Positions 46,486-55,903 of a stretch of 64,000 nucleotides of DNA are shown piece after piece (the stretch's first letter is position 1; every line of letters starts with the position of its first letter). Below the pieces are notes generated by a model. That model ran no database searches, was not told the origin of the DNA, and saw only the letters and a list, made by a program, of their open reading frames with translations. Source of the stretch: Kordiimonas laminariae (lineage in GTDB: Bacteria > Pseudomonadota > Alphaproteobacteria > Sphingomonadales > Kordiimonadaceae); the NCBI RefSeq assembly GCF_023008165.1, contig NZ_JAKQZA010000002.1, positions 62,001 to 126,000 of the forward strand. Direction: 5' to 3'. The position numbers and the translations under genes are program-made.

Positions 46486-48281
46486 TGCGTATGTTTAAAC
46501 TAGCCTTTTCTCTCGCCCTTACACTAAACGTGTTCATAGCTGGTACCGTATATGCCGCTGAAAACACCACAATTCCAAAAGTTCTTAGTAACGAAGATAT
46601 CAGCCGCTACCAGCGTATTTTTGAACTTCAAGAACAAGGGCAATGGAAAAAAGCCGATAGGCTTATCAAAGGCCTCGACAATGATATTCTAATGGGGCAC
46701 GTGCAGTATCAGCGCTATATGCATCCACGAAAATATCGCAGTCGTTATGGTGAACTGGCTGGATGGTTGAAGCGTTATGCGGATCATCCTAAAGCATGGG
46801 CTGTTTATCGCCTTGCCAAAAAACGCCAGGGCAGAGCACGCGCGCCGCGCAGACCAGTTGAAACACGCTACCCCGGTGTAACAGGACAATCTGCTAAGGC
46901 AAAACCACCAGTACCACGCCGCACACGTCTTGAACGCCGTGCTGTAAGCAAATTCCTCGCAAACGTACGCAAGCAAGTAAGACGCGGAAACCCAGAACGT
47001 GCCGAGAAGCGTTTCTGGGCGATGGAAAAACGTGGCCTTGCTGCACCTCACGAACTAGCCGCAGCGCTTGAGCGCATTTCTGCCAGTTATTATTATAAGG
47101 GCAATGACTTTAAAGCTCTGAAACTTTCAACATTGGGCGCAAACCTTGCCCGAGAGATTGAACCTACAACTGACTGGATCGCAGGCCTTTCTAACTGGCG
47201 ATTAGGAAACTATGACCAAGCTTATGAGCACTTTTCTATACTAGGTGAATCGGAAAGAGCTTCTGATTGGCTTTTATCTGCAGGGCAGTTCTGGGCAGGC
47301 CGCACCGCTTTTCGAATGGGGGATTCATATGGCGGCACAATACATCTGAAAAATGCAAGTGATTATTCTGAAACCTTTTACGGCCTTATAGCTGGTCGAC
47401 AACTTGGTATTAAGCCTGAGATTGATTGGACTGTTCCAACTCTTTCAAACACTGCAATGGCAAACTTACTGCAACATCCAGCAACTCGCCGCGCGCTTGC
47501 TCTGATGGAAGTAAGTCGGAATGATGTAGCCGATGAAGAACTACGCCTACTGTGGGGCCGGAAAGGTACTGCTGTACAAGATGATCTTCTCGCACTCGCT
47601 GCCAATTTAAACCTTCCAGCTATTCAAACTCGCTTAGCTCGTGCAAGTGGTACGGGTAAACTCGCCCCAACCTCAACACGCTATCCGTTACCAGATTGGC
47701 AACCTGCCGGGGGCTTTAGTATCGACCGCGCACTCCTGTTTGCGATGGTGCGTAAAGAAAGTGACTTCCGTAGCCGGGCAAAAAGCCGTGCTGGTGCTGG
47801 CGGCTTGATGCAAGTGATGCCAGCCACAGCCCGCTTTATCAGCCGTAAAGGTTCAAAGCTTTTGCGCAGAAACCGCCACCGCCTGTTTGAGCCAGAATTC
47901 AATATGGCACTGGGCCAACAGTATATTTCACACCTTCTCGATATGGAATATGTGGACGGAAACCTCTTTATGGCACTCGCTGCATATAATGGCGGGCCGG
48001 GTAGTCTTCTTGAATGGCGTAAAGAAGTACCTTACCAGCAAGACCCCCTTCTTTTCATCGAATCTATTGGATTTTATGAGACGCGTGACTATATCGAACG
48101 GGTGATGGCCAACCTGTGGCTCTACCGTATGCGCCTTGGGCAGGAAACGCCAAGCCTGGATGCTGTAGCGAGTGGTGCATGGCCTGCCTTTGATGCACTG
48201 GACACACCAGAAACTGTTGAAGCTCTCCAGCGCGCTGTAACCTTAACTGCTGAAGGACAAACTCTCCGTGCCGAAAATTGA
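46485..48281 (+). CDS. Soluble lytic murein transglycosylase (Slt-like)
   Basis: A 598-residue periplasmic muramidase that cleaves the glycan backbone of peptidoglycan. A signal peptide ends near VYAA (residues 23-25). A basic Arg/Pro/Lys-rich linker (about 110-155) precedes an alpha-superhelical U-like domain with TPR-like repeats. The C-terminal SLT domain holds the catalytic Glu in MVRKESDF (E425), then GAGGLMQVMPATA and AYNGGPGS. It is translationally coupled to the upstream UDG gene (TAATG) and overlaps moaB by 14 bp. Confidence 0.92.
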   Translation: MRMFKLAFSLALTLNVFIAGTVYAAENTTIPKVLSNEDISRYQRIFELQEQGQWKKADRLIKGLDNDILMGHVQYQRYMHPRKYRSRYGELAGWLKRYADHPKAWAVYRLAKKRQGRARAPRRPVETRYPGVTGQSAKAKPPVPRRTRLERRAVSKFLANVRKQVRRGNPERAEKRFWAMEKRGLAAPHELAAALERISASYYYKGNDFKALKLSTLGANLAREIEPTTDWIAGLSNWRLGNYDQAYEHFSILGESERASDWLLSAGQFWAGRTAFRMGDSYGGTIHLKNASDYSETFYGLIAGRQLGIKPEIDWTVPTLSNTAMANLLQHPATRRALALMEVSRNDVADEELRLLWGRKGTAVQDDLLALAANLNLPAIQTRLARASGTGKLAPTSTRYPLPDWQPAGGFSIDRALLFAMVRKESDFRSRAKSRAGAGGLMQVMPATARFISRKGSKLLRRNRHRLFEPEFNMALGQQYISHLLDMEYVDGNLFMALAAYNGGPGSLLEWRKEVPYQQDPLLFIESIGFYETRDYIERVMANLWLYRMRLGQETPSLDAVASGAWPAFDALDTPETVEALQRAVTLTAEGQTLRAEN

Positions 48282-48798
48282 TGAAAGTCGCCCATTCATT
48301 CCCGTTAATATCGCTGTAATGACTGTCTCTGACACGCGTACCTTTGAAGATGATAAATCAGGCGATACGCTTGCGGACCGTGTAAAAGGCGCAGGTCATA
48401 ATGTCGCGGACCGAGTGATTGTGAAAGACGATAAAGCGTCCATCACCAAGCAGCTTGAAATATGGATTGAAAGCGAAGATGTGGATGTGGTGATTTCAAC
48501 TGGCGGCACTGGTATTACTGGCCGAGATATCACTCCAGAATGTTTTGAAGCGCAATACACCAAAGCTATTCCAGGCTTCGGTGAACTGTTCCGAATGCTC
48601 TCTTATGACCTGATCGGCACAAGTACCATTCAAAGCAGAGCAACGGGCGGCATCGCTAAAACCACTCTTCTGTTCGCGCTACCTGGTTCAACGGGTGCTG
48701 TTAAAGACGGCTGGGATAAAATTCTGGTAACGCAGTTAGACAATCGCTTCCGCCCTTGTAACTTTGTTGAATTGATGCCCCGTTTTGGTGAACAATAG
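48268..48798 (+). CDS. moaB: Molybdenum cofactor biosynthesis protein MoaB
   Basis: MoaB/MogA-fold enzyme that adenylates molybdopterin in Moco synthesis. The 176-residue protein carries the MPT-binding signature ISTGGTGITGRD and the later LFALPGSTGAVKDGWD. It starts at GTG 48268 inside the end of slt (14 bp overlap), so it is translationally coupled. No other moa/moe gene is in the window, which is typical for this stand-alone copy. Confidence 0.93.
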   Translation: MPKIDESRPFIPVNIAVMTVSDTRTFEDDKSGDTLADRVKGAGHNVADRVIVKDDKASITKQLEIWIESEDVDVVISTGGTGITGRDITPECFEAQYTKAIPGFGELFRMLSYDLIGTSTIQSRATGGIAKTTLLFALPGSTGAVKDGWDKILVTQLDNRFRPCNFVELMPRFGEQ

Positions 48799-48874
48799 CC
48801 AATATAAGATCATTCAAAACCGCCTGAAACAGTCTTTAAAATACGACTATAGAGATATAAAATTTTTGTTATCA

Positions 48875-48915
48875 GGGAAAACTGCAATTAAACAACTATA
48901 GCGGTTTTCCCTTAG
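48875..48915 (+). terminator. Probable terminator of udg-slt-moaB
   Basis: An 11-bp stem GGGAAAACTGC/GCGGTTTTCCC (48875-48885 with 48901-48911, one wobble) with a 15-nt AT-rich loop, followed by TTAGTTTCT. The stem is strong; the U-run is imperfect. Confidence 0.6.
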
Positions 48916-49040
48916 TTTCTGCGCACTTCAGTTCAACAATCAGCCATCCAGCGATAAATACCATCTATGAATGCATTCATTGCAAACTAAAGATTAGTAT
49001 AATATAACATACTACATTCAAACGAATGGGAGGTTAAATT

Positions 49041-50123
49041 ATGCGGTTAACATCAATTGTCGCCATTTGCATCGCCTTTACGGCACCGGCAGTGGCTGAT
49101 AATCACAGCGAAGAGAAAGGCACCTTTAAACAAGCTTATGCAGCTTATCAAACTGCCGTTAAAACAGGTACCAAAGAAGATAAAATTTCCACGGCTCTAA
49201 AGGCGTATAAGCTTGGAAAAACTGTCTATCAAAATGACCCTGAAACTTTGGCTAAACTAGCCATCAACTATGGTCTAACGGAAGATCAGCCTCATAAAGC
49301 CATTACGGCATTGAAACATGCCTATAAATTGAGAGAGGATATTTACGGAGAAAACTCTCCCGAACTCGCCCCTCTTTTGATCTACATTGGTAATGCTAAA
49401 GCAAGAAGAGATCGTCGCTTTGATTTCTACAGCGAATTTGCCCGCGCAGGAAAAGTTGTAAAGAACACATATGGTGCAAATTCTACAGAATACGCCCGTT
49501 TCAATCTGGAAATCGGTAAAACGGCATACAGACACCAAGACCGTTCAGCAATCAAATATCTAAATCGTGCTGAAGCGATTTTTAGCATGGATGCAAACAA
49601 TGCAAATAAAGAGGACCATGCTCTTTCGAAACTGTGGCAGGGTAAATATTACCTTGCAGATGAGAACTTTATTAAAGCCACAGACGCACTGCTTTATTCC
49701 TTGAGCGTATTTGAAGAAACATCTCCCAATGCAGAGATCACTCTAACAAATCATGCGCATTTAATTGAAGCCTATGAGCAAAGAAATCTTCGCAATGAGG
49801 CGACAGCTCACTGTCAGGCAATTGGCCGGGCGCAACCGCAGGCTGATGATCAAGATTATCTTCCAGTGTTTGGGAAACAACCAACATACCCTCGCGTAGC
49901 TCTTGACCGCGCTCAGGAAGGTTATGCAATTGTTGAGCTTACGGTGGATGAAGAAGGTTTTGTGAAAAACCCTATGATTCTTGAATCAGAAGGCGGTAAA
50001 TATTTTGAAACTGCCAGCCTCCGAGCGATCAATGAATTTCGGTACATTCCGCGCTTTGAAGATGGAAAACCTGTAGAAACAAATAACGTTACCTATAAGT
50101 TCTCTTACAAAATGAGAAACTAA
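49041..50123 (+). CDS. Secreted TPR protein with TonB C-terminal domain
   Basis: A 360-residue exported protein: signal peptide ending near APAVA, then helical TPR-like repeats (~25-265), then a TonB C-terminal-type domain at ~270-360 with YPRVALDRAQEGYAIVELTV and RAINEFRYIPRFEDGKPV. Unlike a true TonB it has a cleavable signal rather than an inner-membrane anchor, and it lacks the Pro-rich spacer, so it probably acts free in the periplasm. Start supported by GGGAGG. It is followed, after a hairpin, by a related but diverged gene. Function unknown. Confidence 0.8.
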   Translation: MRLTSIVAICIAFTAPAVADNHSEEKGTFKQAYAAYQTAVKTGTKEDKISTALKAYKLGKTVYQNDPETLAKLAINYGLTEDQPHKAITALKHAYKLREDIYGENSPELAPLLIYIGNAKARRDRRFDFYSEFARAGKVVKNTYGANSTEYARFNLEIGKTAYRHQDRSAIKYLNRAEAIFSMDANNANKEDHALSKLWQGKYYLADENFIKATDALLYSLSVFEETSPNAEITLTNHAHLIEAYEQRNLRNEATAHCQAIGRAQPQADDQDYLPVFGKQPTYPRVALDRAQEGYAIVELTVDEEGFVKNPMILESEGGKYFETASLRAINEFRYIPRFEDGKPVETNNVTYKFSYKMRN

Positions 50124-50130
50124 TATAATT

Positions 50131-50164
50131 CAGGCGCTATTTAATATGTTTATCGCCTGCTTTA
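50131..50164 (+). terminator. Weak terminator-like hairpin after the first TonB-C gene
   Basis: A 6-bp stem CAGGCG/CGCCTG (50131-50136 with 50154-50159) with a 17-nt loop, followed by CTTTAA. It may only attenuate read-through to the next gene. Confidence 0.4.
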
Positions 50165-50240
50165 ATCCACCGCAGGCCAACCTTCCAAAGCGGGCGGGAA
50201 CAATCTCATATTCGTATTCAACAAGCAGGTATGAAGAATA

Positions 50241-51344
50241 ATGATAAAGGATGCGATAATAGCTTTGGCTTTGTGGTCTTTTTCTGTGTCAGCAACAGAC
50301 CATGAAGCCCAACTCGCACAACATTCACAGGCCTATGCTGATGCTATGGCTCTTCACAACTATACCTCAGCACTCGTGAACGCTCAAAAAGCTCATTTCA
50401 TTGCTAAACACCATATGAAATTGAAGGAAGATGACCTTTTCCCCTACCTGCACCGATATGCAATAGCCGCTCTTAAATTCAAAGAGAAATCAGCGCTGTC
50501 TCTCCTTCAGGAGGTGCTGAACTTACATAAAGAAAATAGCTCCTACTCCGATGATATTCACGGTAGATTATTGATACTCGCTGCGTCCGAGGCTCGGCAA
50601 CGAGGCAGACCGAAAAAGGCATATGAATTTCTCGACAAAGCAAAAAAACTTGCCGTAGCCAATCATTCAGAGGCCCAAACACTGGGAGCGTTAATTGATC
50701 TGGAATTCAGCTATCTTCATTTCGAAAAGGGCGATATTGCAAGAGCAGCAAGATTTATTGATCAAGCCTACACAGTTTTAACAGATGGACGATCTGAAAT
50801 TAGCCCGCTACAGCTGGCGTATGCTGAACTATTGCAAGGCGATATCCATCTTCGCCAACAAAATTGGGCTCAAGCTATTCCCCATTTTGAAACCGCCTAC
50901 AATATTTACAAAACTGACAGCCTGAATTTCACCAAACTTAATGGTGAGCACAACGTAACAGCTGCCTACATTCTGAAACGGCTTGTCGCGGCATATCACA
51001 ATCAAGGCGACACTGCTGGCGCAGAAGCCGCGGCGCTTGAATTTGCCTACACCAGATACTGGGAAGCTGGTTATTTGATTTACAATCCAACTGAAAAAAT
51101 ACCCTTTTGGTTATCTGAAAGCCTATCCGCTAAAAAAGAAAAACAAGCCGCCGGATATATAGCTTCCTATGAAATGACCGCTGCTGGCCGCAGAAAAAAT
51201 ATTGAGATTCACATAGCAAAAAACATCTCGGCAAAAGAAGTACAGCTCCAGTTCGAACAATCATATTATGTACCCAAATTAGAGAATGGAAAGCCCGTTA
51301 CCGGGCGAGGATGCGAGGAATGCCAATTCCATGTTCGCTATTAA
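50241..51344 (+). CDS. Secreted TPR protein with degenerate TonB-C-like end (paralogue of upstream gene)
   Basis: A 367-residue protein with a short signal peptide (cleavage near VSATD) and TPR-like helices across ~20-270 (for example GDIHLRQQNWAQAIPHFETA). The C-terminus contains YIASYEMTAAGRRKNIEIHI and YYVPKLENGKPV, which align with YAIVELTVDEEGFVKNPMI and YIPRFEDGKPV of the preceding gene. It ends in a Cys-containing tail GRGCEECQFHVRY absent from the neighbour. I infer an old tandem duplication. Function unknown. Confidence 0.72.
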   Translation: MIKDAIIALALWSFSVSATDHEAQLAQHSQAYADAMALHNYTSALVNAQKAHFIAKHHMKLKEDDLFPYLHRYAIAALKFKEKSALSLLQEVLNLHKENSSYSDDIHGRLLILAASEARQRGRPKKAYEFLDKAKKLAVANHSEAQTLGALIDLEFSYLHFEKGDIARAARFIDQAYTVLTDGRSEISPLQLAYAELLQGDIHLRQQNWAQAIPHFETAYNIYKTDSLNFTKLNGEHNVTAAYILKRLVAAYHNQGDTAGAEAAALEFAYTRYWEAGYLIYNPTEKIPFWLSESLSAKKEKQAAGYIASYEMTAAGRRKNIEIHIAKNISAKEVQLQFEQSYYVPKLENGKPVTGRGCEECQFHVRY

Positions 51345-51473
51345 ACCAAAGGGCTATCGCTAGCTTCATCCTCACCACTCGAGATGTAAAATTTTAACGA
51401 ATTGGTAATTTCTCCTTTCCTCAAGGCCACCTGTCGCCTAATCTCTCGAAAAACAGAATAATGGGGAGTAGAC

Positions 51474-52982
51474 GTGGGTATATTTAAACGTCTCGCTGTT
51501 GCAGCGCTTGTGGGCATCTTTTCCAGCGCCGGGGCAATAGCTCAGGAAACAACCGAAGACAGAAGCGGTTTTGTCAACACGGTGTCCGACGCGATTTATG
51601 CGCTTGAGGCATTTGTATTCAGCAATATCACCGTATTTGGTTTTGAAATCGCATGGATTGTTGCATTCCTCGCACTGCCGATGCTGATTTTGACCGGATA
51701 TTTTATGTTCATCAATGTCACCAGCTTCAAACGTGCCTGGAAAATTGTACGCGGGGATTACCATGATGAAACTGCCCCTGGGGAGGTTACGCAGTTTCAG
51801 GCATTATCCACCGCCCTTTCCGGTACTGTTGGCCTTGGCAATATCGCGGGTGTTGCAGTTGCAATCTCCACAGGCGGACCGGGCGCCACTTTCTGGATGA
51901 TCCTGATTGGTTTCTGCGCCATGTCACTCAAATTCGCGGAATGTACGCTCGGTGTGAAATACCGCGATGTACGCGAAGATGGCACAGTAGCTGGTGGCCC
52001 GATGTATTATCTGGAGCGCGGCCTTAAAGCGCGCGGCTGGGGTAAAGTTGGTAAGGCTCTCGCCTGGACCTACGCGATCCTTGCGGTCCCAACGTTGTTG
52101 CAGGTAGCACAGGTAAACCAGTCTTTCGAAGCTATCTCCGTTGTAACGGGCTTCACGTCAGAGGCAACAAAGTGGGGCTTTGGTGTCTTTATCGCAGCGG
52201 CTACTGCTGTTGTGATCATCGGCGGTATTAAATCCATCGCGAAAGTAACAGCGCGCCTCGTGCCTGCAATGGCAGGGATTTATATCCTCGGTGCTCTTGT
52301 TATCATCCTTGGGAACGTGTCAGCCGTTCCAGCGGCTTTTGGTACTATTTTCTCATCTGCCTTCTCGCTTGAAGCTGGTATTGGCGGCATCATCGGTACC
52401 ATCATCATTGCTATGCAGCGTGCTGTATATTCAACAGAGGCCGGCCTTGGCTCTGCAACGATGGCTCATGCGGCTGCGAAAACAAACGAACCTGTATCTG
52501 AAGGCATGGTTGCCCTTATGGAACCATTCATTGATACAGTGGTCGTTTCCACGATGACAGCGCTTGTGATTGTGATTACAGGTGTTTACGTGGGCGGCAC
52601 CGATGTAGCTGGTATTTCCCTTACATCGCAGGCGTTTGGTAGTGTGATTGCATGGTTCCCTTGGGTTCTTGCTATCGCAGCCTTCCTGTTTGGATATTCT
52701 ACAATCATCAGCTGGGGCTATTATTCCGGCAAAGTTTGGGAATTTGTTTTCGGCGGCAGCAGCCGTTCTATGATGATCTTCAAAGTGATCTTCTGCGCAG
52801 CCCTTATTCCTGGTGCCGTATTCTCAGCCGGGGAAGTATATGCCCTTATGGACAGTATGTTCTTCCTGATGGCGGTACCAAACGTGATTGGTATTTATAT
52901 CATGGCGCCTGAATTGAAGCGGGATCTTACCAGTTATCTGGCGAGGCTTCGTTCGGGGGAAATTCGCGAAACAAACGCATAA
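51474..52982 (+). CDS. Alanine/glycine:cation symporter (AGCS family)
   Basis: A 502-residue sodium-coupled amino acid transporter with about 11 membrane helices after an N-terminal signal-like segment (AGAIAQ). The AGCS signature GLGNIAGVAVAISTGGPGA and FWMILIGFCAMSLKFAE are clear, as is TEAGLGSATMAHAAAKTNEP. Start is GTG 51474 with GGGGAG upstream. It should import alanine, glycine or related small amino acids with Na+, fitting a marine habitat. It has its own terminator. Confidence 0.94.
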   Translation: MGIFKRLAVAALVGIFSSAGAIAQETTEDRSGFVNTVSDAIYALEAFVFSNITVFGFEIAWIVAFLALPMLILTGYFMFINVTSFKRAWKIVRGDYHDETAPGEVTQFQALSTALSGTVGLGNIAGVAVAISTGGPGATFWMILIGFCAMSLKFAECTLGVKYRDVREDGTVAGGPMYYLERGLKARGWGKVGKALAWTYAILAVPTLLQVAQVNQSFEAISVVTGFTSEATKWGFGVFIAAATAVVIIGGIKSIAKVTARLVPAMAGIYILGALVIILGNVSAVPAAFGTIFSSAFSLEAGIGGIIGTIIIAMQRAVYSTEAGLGSATMAHAAAKTNEPVSEGMVALMEPFIDTVVVSTMTALVIVITGVYVGGTDVAGISLTSQAFGSVIAWFPWVLAIAAFLFGYSTIISWGYYSGKVWEFVFGGSSRSMMIFKVIFCAALIPGAVFSAGEVYALMDSMFFLMAVPNVIGIYIMAPELKRDLTSYLARLRSGEIRETNA

Positions 52983-52993
52983 TAAATTGAATT

Positions 52994-53019
52994 GGCAGCC
53001 TTCTGAGGCTGCCTTTTTT
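52994..53019 (+). terminator. Rho-independent terminator of the AGCS symporter gene
   Basis: A perfect 7-bp stem GGCAGCC/GGCTGCC with a 6-nt loop, followed by TTTTTT on the plus strand, 12 bp after the stop codon. Confidence 0.92.
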
Positions 53020-53032
53020 CTGGGAGGGAACA

Positions 53033-53512
53033 ATGAGAAATCTATTAATCGCTGTAGCGGTCGCCTGTATTGCATTCAGTTCAGCAGTTGCCCGTGACGC
53101 CAAAGAAGATGTAAATACTGCGCTTACCAGCTTCCACACAGCAGCATCCAAAGCTGATTGGGACACATATTTCGGCCTGCTGACCGAGGATAGTGTCTTT
53201 ATGGGAACCGATGCTTCTGAGCGTTGGAGCAAAGCTGAATTCCAATCATACGCTTCAAAAACACGCGGCTGGACATATACCAAAGAGAACCGCTTCATCT
53301 ATATCGCAGCAGGCGGTAACACCGCTTGGTTTGATGAAATTCTCAACAACGAAAAATACGGCACAAGTCGCGGTACAGGTGTACTGATTCGCACAAATGA
53401 TGGCTGGAAGATCATCCAGTATAATCTTACATTCCCTATTCCAAATGATCTGGCAGCGGGAATCACACAAGAGATTCAAACATTTGAAGCACGTCAAAAA
53501 GTAAACCCATAA
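53033..53512 (+). CDS. Secreted NTF2-like (SnoaL/DUF4440-type) protein
   Basis: A 159-residue exported protein: signal peptide to about SSAVA, then one cone-shaped NTF2-like domain recognised from ALTSFHTAASKADWDTYFGL, LTEDSVFMGTDASERWSKAE and GWKIIQYNLTFPIPN. Members bind small ligands or are catalytic, but this one cannot be assigned. GGGAGG precedes the ATG by 5 nt. It follows the AGCS terminator and has its own terminator, so it is monocistronic. Confidence 0.83.
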   Translation: MRNLLIAVAVACIAFSSAVARDAKEDVNTALTSFHTAASKADWDTYFGLLTEDSVFMGTDASERWSKAEFQSYASKTRGWTYTKENRFIYIAAGGNTAWFDEILNNEKYGTSRGTGVLIRTNDGWKIIQYNLTFPIPNDLAAGITQEIQTFEARQKVNP

Positions 53513-53547
53513 GGCGATATTTATACACCCTTGCTAAAGTAACAAAG

Positions 53548-53582
53548 GAACTTCATCCTAATTATGGGTGAAGTTCTTTTTT
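53548..53582 (+). terminator. Rho-independent terminator of the NTF2-like gene
   Basis: An 11-bp stem GAACTTCATCC/GGGTGAAGTTC (53548-53558 with 53566-53576, one wobble) followed by six T residues. Confidence 0.92.
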
Positions 53583-53601
53583 ATACTGATAGGAGGCTGG
53601 G

Positions 53602-54246
53602 GTGCCTGTTTCCGGAGTATTAGAACATCTTTTAGAATATTGGCAGGAATTGCCACGCCCTGAAGGGCAGTACATTCCGCCAAAGGCTGCGCTTACACCA
53701 AGTGACCTGCACGAGCTGTTGCCGCGCATTGCCCTTCTCAAACGACATAACCGCTATGATATCCCTATCCGTATGATGGGCACAGGGTCCAACACACACT
53801 GGCATAACCCTCATATCGGCATGAATGCGTTTGATTTCACCAGCCCACAAATGCACGAAAATACAGCACGGCTTTACGCAGCAGTGCTAGACCAACCCTG
53901 TGCGGCACTGCTGAGGAAGACAGTAGAACGTAAATCAGGGCCAGCTGATGTTGCCTCGCTTTATCTACCACTCGCTGATACAGAAGGAAATGCCAGCTAT
54001 ATTATCAGTTGCTCAATCTATGAAGACAGGCAGCCAATTGTAGATATCACAGACCGTTTGATCCTTGATCAGCAGAACATCAGGCAGCTGGAATATATTG
54101 ATTTAGGGTACGGCACACCTGAAGTGATTTTTGATCGGCCTACGCCAAACCCTGCAATCCATTCACAGGCTAAAAGTGAGAAATGGTGGAACCGCTTTAT
54201 GCCGTCCACACAAAAAGGCGCCCACCATAAAAAGCTTGATAGCTAA
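53602..54246 (+). CDS. PAS_5-type PAS domain protein
   Basis: A 214-residue protein starting at GTG 53602 behind an AGGAGG site. The first ~150 residues follow the PAS_5 (PF07310) pattern common in Alphaproteobacteria: HLLEYWQELPRPEGQYIPPK, LHELLPRIALLKRHN and IRMMGTGSNTHW, ending in IIDITDRLIL-like DITDRLILDQQ. No output domain follows, so a sensory or scaffold role is inferred only. The last 4 bp overlap the convergent SDR gene. Confidence 0.78.
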   Translation: MPVSGVLEHLLEYWQELPRPEGQYIPPKAALTPSDLHELLPRIALLKRHNRYDIPIRMMGTGSNTHWHNPHIGMNAFDFTSPQMHENTARLYAAVLDQPCAALLRKTVERKSGPADVASLYLPLADTEGNASYIISCSIYEDRQPIVDITDRLILDQQNIRQLEYIDLGYGTPEVIFDRPTPNPAIHSQAKSEKWWNRFMPSTQKGAHHKKLDS

Positions 54247-55040
54247 CCAAGCCGCTCAACCATTTTAAACAGCATATTCGGGAAGAAACGCTTAACCCAA
54301 AGCGCATTCATTTCCATCCCTTTACCTACTGCAATCTCTTTCTTTTTCTTCTTGAAACCACGCATAATAACCTTGGCGCAGTCTGTTACATCCATCCCGC
54401 CAGAGATATTTTCGTCCATCTTGCCAAATTCAGTTCCGTCCCCCTTAAGCGCATTTTCCGAAATAGCAGTACGGATAAAACCGGGTGTAATAGTGGTTAC
54501 AAAAATACCATCCTTGCTTGTCTCAGCCCGAAGAGCATCAAAAAAGCCCATCATCGCGTGTTTGGCAGCACAATAGCCTGTGCGCTTTGGTGCACCAACC
54601 TTACCAGCCACTGAAGCGGTTACAGCCATATGGCCGTTCCCCTGCTCCAGCATCACGGGTAAAACCTCTTTGGTGAGTGCAATCTGGCCGAATACATCTA
54701 CTTCAAACAGGCGGCGGTAAGTGGCCATATCTGTCTCTAAACAAGTAGAGCGCTGTGAAATACCTGCATTGTTATAAAGCATATCAATACACCCTTTAAA
54801 GGCACGCGCTTCGGCTACTTTCTCCGCCAGGCTCGCTTCGTCTGTCACATCAAGTGGCAGCACCATCACATTCTCCGCAGCTGCACCTCGCGCTACGCAA
54901 GCTTCTTTCACCCGTGTGAGTTCGCTTTCCCGTCGTGCAGAAAGAATAAGGCTCGCGCCTTCTGTCGCCATTTCAAGTGCTACAGCTTCCCCAATACCTG
55001 AAGAAGCCCCTGTTATCCAAACAACCTGACCACTGAACAT
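54243..55040 (-). CDS. Short-chain dehydrogenase/reductase
   Basis: A 265-residue classical SDR. The NAD(P) motif TGASSGIG is at 10-17, NNAG and the Ser of VTASVAGK precede the catalytic Y-x3-K (YCAAK). The C-terminal extension with GFKKKKKEIAVGKGMEM resembles the DHRS7-like group linked to retinoid or steroid-type substrates, so the substrate here is uncertain. GGGGAGG lies before the ATG. Downstream of the enoyl-CoA hydratase gene by 39 bp, so it may be co-transcribed with it. Confidence 0.88.
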   Translation of the reverse strand: MFSGQVVWITGASSGIGEAVALEMATEGASLILSARRESELTRVKEACVARGAAAENVMVLPLDVTDEASLAEKVAEARAFKGCIDMLYNNAGISQRSTCLETDMATYRRLFEVDVFGQIALTKEVLPVMLEQGNGHMAVTASVAGKVGAPKRTGYCAAKHAMMGFFDALRAETSKDGIFVTTITPGFIRTAISENALKGDGTEFGKMDENISGGMDVTDCAKVIMRGFKKKKKEIAVGKGMEMNALWVKRFFPNMLFKMVERLG

Positions 55041-55079
55041 ACCTACCTCCCCTGAAACTATTTTACGTAACTTTAGGGC

Positions 55080-55886
55080 TTATTCTTCGCCCGTCCACTT
55101 AAACACTGGCACACGTTTTTCAAGGAATGCCCTCACACCTTCTGTTGCGTCCATCCCTTCATGCGCATCACCAAAGATGTTAGCTGTTTCCTCATCATCA
55201 TCCACTTGCCCATCCAGCACCCGCTGGATAAAGGTTTTCATCATGCGAACAGAATATTGAGACTGCTTTGAAATCTGCTGTGCGAACGCAAGTGTTTCTT
55301 CCTCAAGTTCATTTGGCTCAAATACCATGTCAATTAAGCCAATTCGTTCTGCTTCATCCACATCCATTTTGCGCGCACTAAAGAGAATAGATCTCGCCTT
55401 CGATGGCCCCACCAAATCAACCAACTGCTTGGTATCATTCAGTGGGTACACAAGCCCCAATTTGGCCGGCGTAATACCAAACTTAGCGCCGCGTGCCGCA
55501 AAGCGCATGTCACAGTGGATTGCAAGCCCGCAGCCTCCACCAACGCAAGCGCCCCATATCTGGGCAATCGTTGGCTTCTTAGCCCGGGCGAGCGACCGCT
55601 GCGCATTCCTGATGGCCAGACGGTTGCTTTCACGGCGTTCAGCAGATGTTGCAATGCCTTCAAGCTCTTCGAGGTCAGCCCCCGCGCAAAAAGCCTTATC
55701 ACTACTGCCTGTTACAATTATCACCCGTACATTTGGATTTGCATCCAGTTCAACCACCGCGTTTGGGATTGCTTCCCACATAGCTTGCAGCATAGCATTC
55801 CGTTTCTCAGGACGGTTGAGTACAAGATAGCCAATACCGTCTTTCTCATCGGTATAAATCACGCCGCTTTTATCGCTGAAGTCCAT
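55080..55886 (-). CDS. Enoyl-CoA hydratase/isomerase family protein
   Basis: A 268-residue crotonase-fold protein. ATG 55884-55886 has AAGGAT upstream. Oxyanion-hole motifs AFCAGADLEELE and WGACVGGGCGLAIHCDMRFA are clear. The second catalytic Glu of true hydratases is not obvious after PAKLGLVYPL, so the reaction could be isomerisation or another crotonase chemistry. A fatty-acid or amino-acid breakdown role is inferred. It lies between yedK and the SDR on one strand. Confidence 0.87.
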   Translation of the reverse strand: MDFSDKSGVIYTDEKDGIGYLVLNRPEKRNAMLQAMWEAIPNAVVELDANPNVRVIIVTGSSDKAFCAGADLEELEGIATSAERRESNRLAIRNAQRSLARAKKPTIAQIWGACVGGGCGLAIHCDMRFAARGAKFGITPAKLGLVYPLNDTKQLVDLVGPSKARSILFSARKMDVDEAERIGLIDMVFEPNELEEETLAFAQQISKQSQYSVRMMKTFIQRVLDGQVDDDEETANIFGDAHEGMDATEGVRAFLEKRVPVFKWTGEE

Positions 55887-55903
55887 CAAACTATCCTTAC
55901 TCT

